In this document: one piece after another, positions 5,340-6,620 of the stretch | How the letters are laid out: every line of letters starts with the position of its first letter | Numbering within the stretch: the first letter of the stretch is position 1 | Source: an uncultured Lentisphaeria bacterium | GTDB taxonomy: Bacteria; Verrucomicrobiota; Lentisphaeria; JABSQK01; CAJWLW01 | Length of the DNA stretch: 6,620 nucleotides | Assembly: GCA_913042885.1 (NCBI GenBank) | Contig: CAJWLW010000274.1 | Span: 1-6,620 of the forward strand | Reading direction: 5' to 3' | The notes under the pieces: generated by a model | What the model was told of the DNA's origin: nothing | What the model saw: the letters and a program-made list of their open reading frames with translations, nothing else | The model's database searches: none | Position numbers and translations under genes: made by a program

Positions 5340-6299
5340 TTGCTTCTCACCATCGACAATCTGCACACCACCTTCAACACCCATCGCGGCACAGTGCACG
5401 CCGTCAACGGCCTGTCCTTGTCTGTGGCACCCGGGGAAACTTTAGGCATCGTCGGAGAATCCGGCTCCGGCAAGTCGGTGACCTGTTACTCGGCGCTGGG
5501 GTTGCTGCCGCCGACGGCGACAACTACGGGGCACGCCTGGTTTAACGGCGTTGATATGCTGAACTGCAGTGCCGCCGATCGACGCCGGCAGTTGGGCAAC
5601 CGCATCGCCATGATCTTTCAGGACCCGATGACCTCACTCAATCCGTATTTGCGCATCGGTGACCAGCTCATCGAGCCGTTGCGGCTGCACCGGGATATTT
5701 CGAAGCCGGACGCTGAAGCCCGCGCCGTCGAGGCCTTGCGCGAGACCGGCATCCACGACGCCGAACGCCGGCTGCGCCAATACCCGCACGAGTTTTCCGG
5801 CGGCATGCAGCAGCGTGTGATGATCGCCATGGCGCTGATCACCGAGCCCGATCTGTTGATCGCCGACGAACCGACGACCGCTCTCGACGTCACCGTGCAG
5901 GCGCAGATTCTGGCGCTCATTCGCAATCTGCAGGCGACCCGCGACATGGGTGTCGTCTTCATCACCCACGATCTCGGGATCGTCGCCGGGATGTGCGATC
6001 GTGTGGCGGTCATGTACGCCGGGCGCATCGTGGAAACCGGCCCTACGACGGCGCTTTTCGAGACCCCGAGACATCCTTATACCGTCGGGCTGCAGCAGTC
6101 GTTGCCGGCCATCCAGCAGCGCGGCTCCCACCTCTATACTATCCCGGGCAACCCGCCGGACATGACGGAGCAGATCAACGGCTGCCCGTTCCTGCCGCGC
6201 TGTGCCCATGCGGCTGCAGAGTGCGGCTCCGCCTCGATGCATCTGGAGCCGGTGGGGAAAGATCAATGGACCGCCTGTATTCGCGAACAGTCCCCTTGA
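5340..6299 (+). CDS. oppD: oligopeptide ABC transporter, ATP-binding protein OppD
   Basis: This ATPase energises the importer at the cytoplasmic face and has 319 residues. All ABC motifs are intact: Walker A GESGSGKS (39-46), Q-loop FQDPMTSLNP (93-102), signature SGGMQQR (153-159), Walker B LLIADE (172-177), D-loop ALDV (181-184) and switch histidine H210. The C-terminal oligopeptide-transporter domain carries C282, C288, C295 and C313 (C-x5-C-x6-C-x17-C), the four-cysteine arrangement that binds an iron-sulfur cluster in a structurally studied DppD. I chose TTG 5340 because MLLTIDNLHTTF matches the normal OppD N terminus and the upstream frame is closed by TGA at 5322. No Shine-Dalgarno is visible; the CACCTGA repeat lies there. 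An OppF partner ATPase is expected next but is absent here; the downstream gene is convergent. Confidence 0.96.
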   Translation: MLLTIDNLHTTFNTHRGTVHAVNGLSLSVAPGETLGIVGESGSGKSVTCYSALGLLPPTATTTGHAWFNGVDMLNCSAADRRRQLGNRIAMIFQDPMTSLNPYLRIGDQLIEPLRLHRDISKPDAEARAVEALRETGIHDAERRLRQYPHEFSGGMQQRVMIAMALITEPDLLIADEPTTALDVTVQAQILALIRNLQATRDMGVVFITHDLGIVAGMCDRVAVMYAGRIVETGPTTALFETPRHPYTVGLQQSLPAIQQRGSHLYTIPGNPPDMTEQINGCPFLPRCAHAAAECGSASMHLEPVGKDQWTACIREQSP

Positions 6300-6322
6300 A
6301 CCGCTTTCCCGCCTCAGTCCTC

Positions 6323-6349
6323 ATTGCACAGCAATCGCCGTACACGGCG
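6323..6349. other. two abutting hairpins downstream of oppD
   Basis: ATTGC (6323-6327) pairs with GCAAT (6331-6335) around ACA. It is followed without a gap by CGCCG (6336-6340) pairing with CGGCG (6345-6349) around TACA. They lie between convergent genes, where transcripts from both sides should end, but no T run follows on either strand. They may be an RNA 3' end or processing structure rather than an intrinsic terminator. Confidence 0.4.
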
Positions 6350-6381
6350 TAAATCGCGGGCGCAGGGCTCGTGCGACGAAC

Positions 6382-6397
6382 ATCCACATCTGTGGAT
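6382..6397. other. 16-bp near-perfect palindrome between convergent genes
   Basis: ATCCACA and TGTGGAT are perfect reverse complements separated by TC. The 2-nt spacer is too tight for a full RNA hairpin but allows a 6-bp stem with an ATCT loop. It could be a protein-binding dyad or part of a shared 3' structure for the two convergent genes. GATTAC recurs at 6395-6400 and 6407-6412. The function is not evident. Confidence 0.45.
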
Positions 6398-6425
6398 TAC
6401 ACGGGAGATTACGAGTGAACGACCA

Positions 6426-6620
6426 TCAGCCCTGCGACTGTGTGCCCACTTCCTTGCCGGCGAAGAGCAGGAGCGCCAGCAGATAAAGCATCGTCACGAA
6501 GATAACGGCGTAGGCCGCGCCGCAGGCGATGTAGCTCGCCGGGATCGATTCCTTGGCGGCCAGGGCGTCCGCCATAAAGAATCTCTGCCAGTTCGGCAGC
6601 ATCGCGTGTATCGTGTCCGC
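6426..6620 (-). CDS. C-terminal end of a membrane protein, probably an ABC-2 type permease (partial)
   Basis: The minus strand is open from the window edge for 64 codons and closes with TGA (6426-6428). The visible part begins ADTIHAMLPNWQRFF, then has MADALAAKESIPASY, a long hydrophobic span (about residues 31-53 of the fragment) and a short tail KEVGTQSQG. The order 'PNWQ.F..ADAL...IP.SY', a final membrane span, then a short polar tail with E-V-G resembles, from memory, the ends of ABC-2 family permeases involved in export or multicopper-enzyme maturation. The start lies outside the window. It is convergent with oppD and so not part of that operon. The coding call is supported by an unbroken frame and membrane-protein composition; the family is less certain. 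Confidence 0.6.
   Translation of the reverse strand, partial: ADTIHAMLPNWQRFFMADALAAKESIPASYIACGAAYAVIFVTMLYLLALLLFAGKEVGTQSQG

Noticed and set aside
5634..6266. 210-codon minus-strand open frame opposite oppD
   Set aside because: It is antisense to a complete set of ABC ATPase motifs and has no family signature of its own.
6416..6489. Short + strand frame starting GTG downstream of oppD
   Set aside because: It has only about two dozen codons and lies antisense to the edge gene.

Overview
The window is a GC-rich bacterial segment that carries most of an oligopeptide ABC importer operon on the + strand. The substrate-binding protein has a lipobox and the first gene has a signal peptide, which suits a Gram-negative-type bacterium. 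The flavour of OppA and of the partial permease at the right end, together with the abundant 7-bp intergenic repeats, reminds me of Verrucomicrobiota and relatives (PVC group). That placement is recall-level inference, not a search result.

Layout: 1-292 is a non-coding leader with a weak terminator-like hairpin at the left edge and a second imperfect hairpin. A gene of unknown function (293-1570) encodes an exported, helical/coiled-coil then beta-rich protein. Its stop overlaps the start of oppA (1567-3204, peptide-binding lipoprotein) as ATGA. Then follow oppB (3276-4193) and oppC (4372-5271), the two permeases, and oppD (5340-6299), an ATPase with all ABC motifs and a C-terminal four-cysteine domain. 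No oppF follows. At the right edge the C-terminal 64 codons of a membrane protein, probably an ABC-2 type permease, run in from the opposite strand (6426-6620). The last two genes are therefore convergent, and the 126-bp gap between them holds two abutting hairpins and a 16-bp palindrome.

Working model: OppA captures peptides outside the inner membrane, OppB/OppC form the channel and OppD hydrolyses ATP, alone or with a partner encoded elsewhere. The unknown exported protein is translationally coupled to OppA and may be an accessory factor.

The most unusual signal is in the gaps. Each of the three gaps oppA-oppB, oppB-oppC and oppC-oppD holds two period-7 tandem repeat tracts. The right-hand tract always fits CANCTGA (CAACTGA, CAGCTGA/CACCTAA, CACCTGA x4) and ends 3-8 nt before the next start codon, where a Shine-Dalgarno would be expected and none is visible. 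The left-hand tract carries related heptamers in the opposite orientation.
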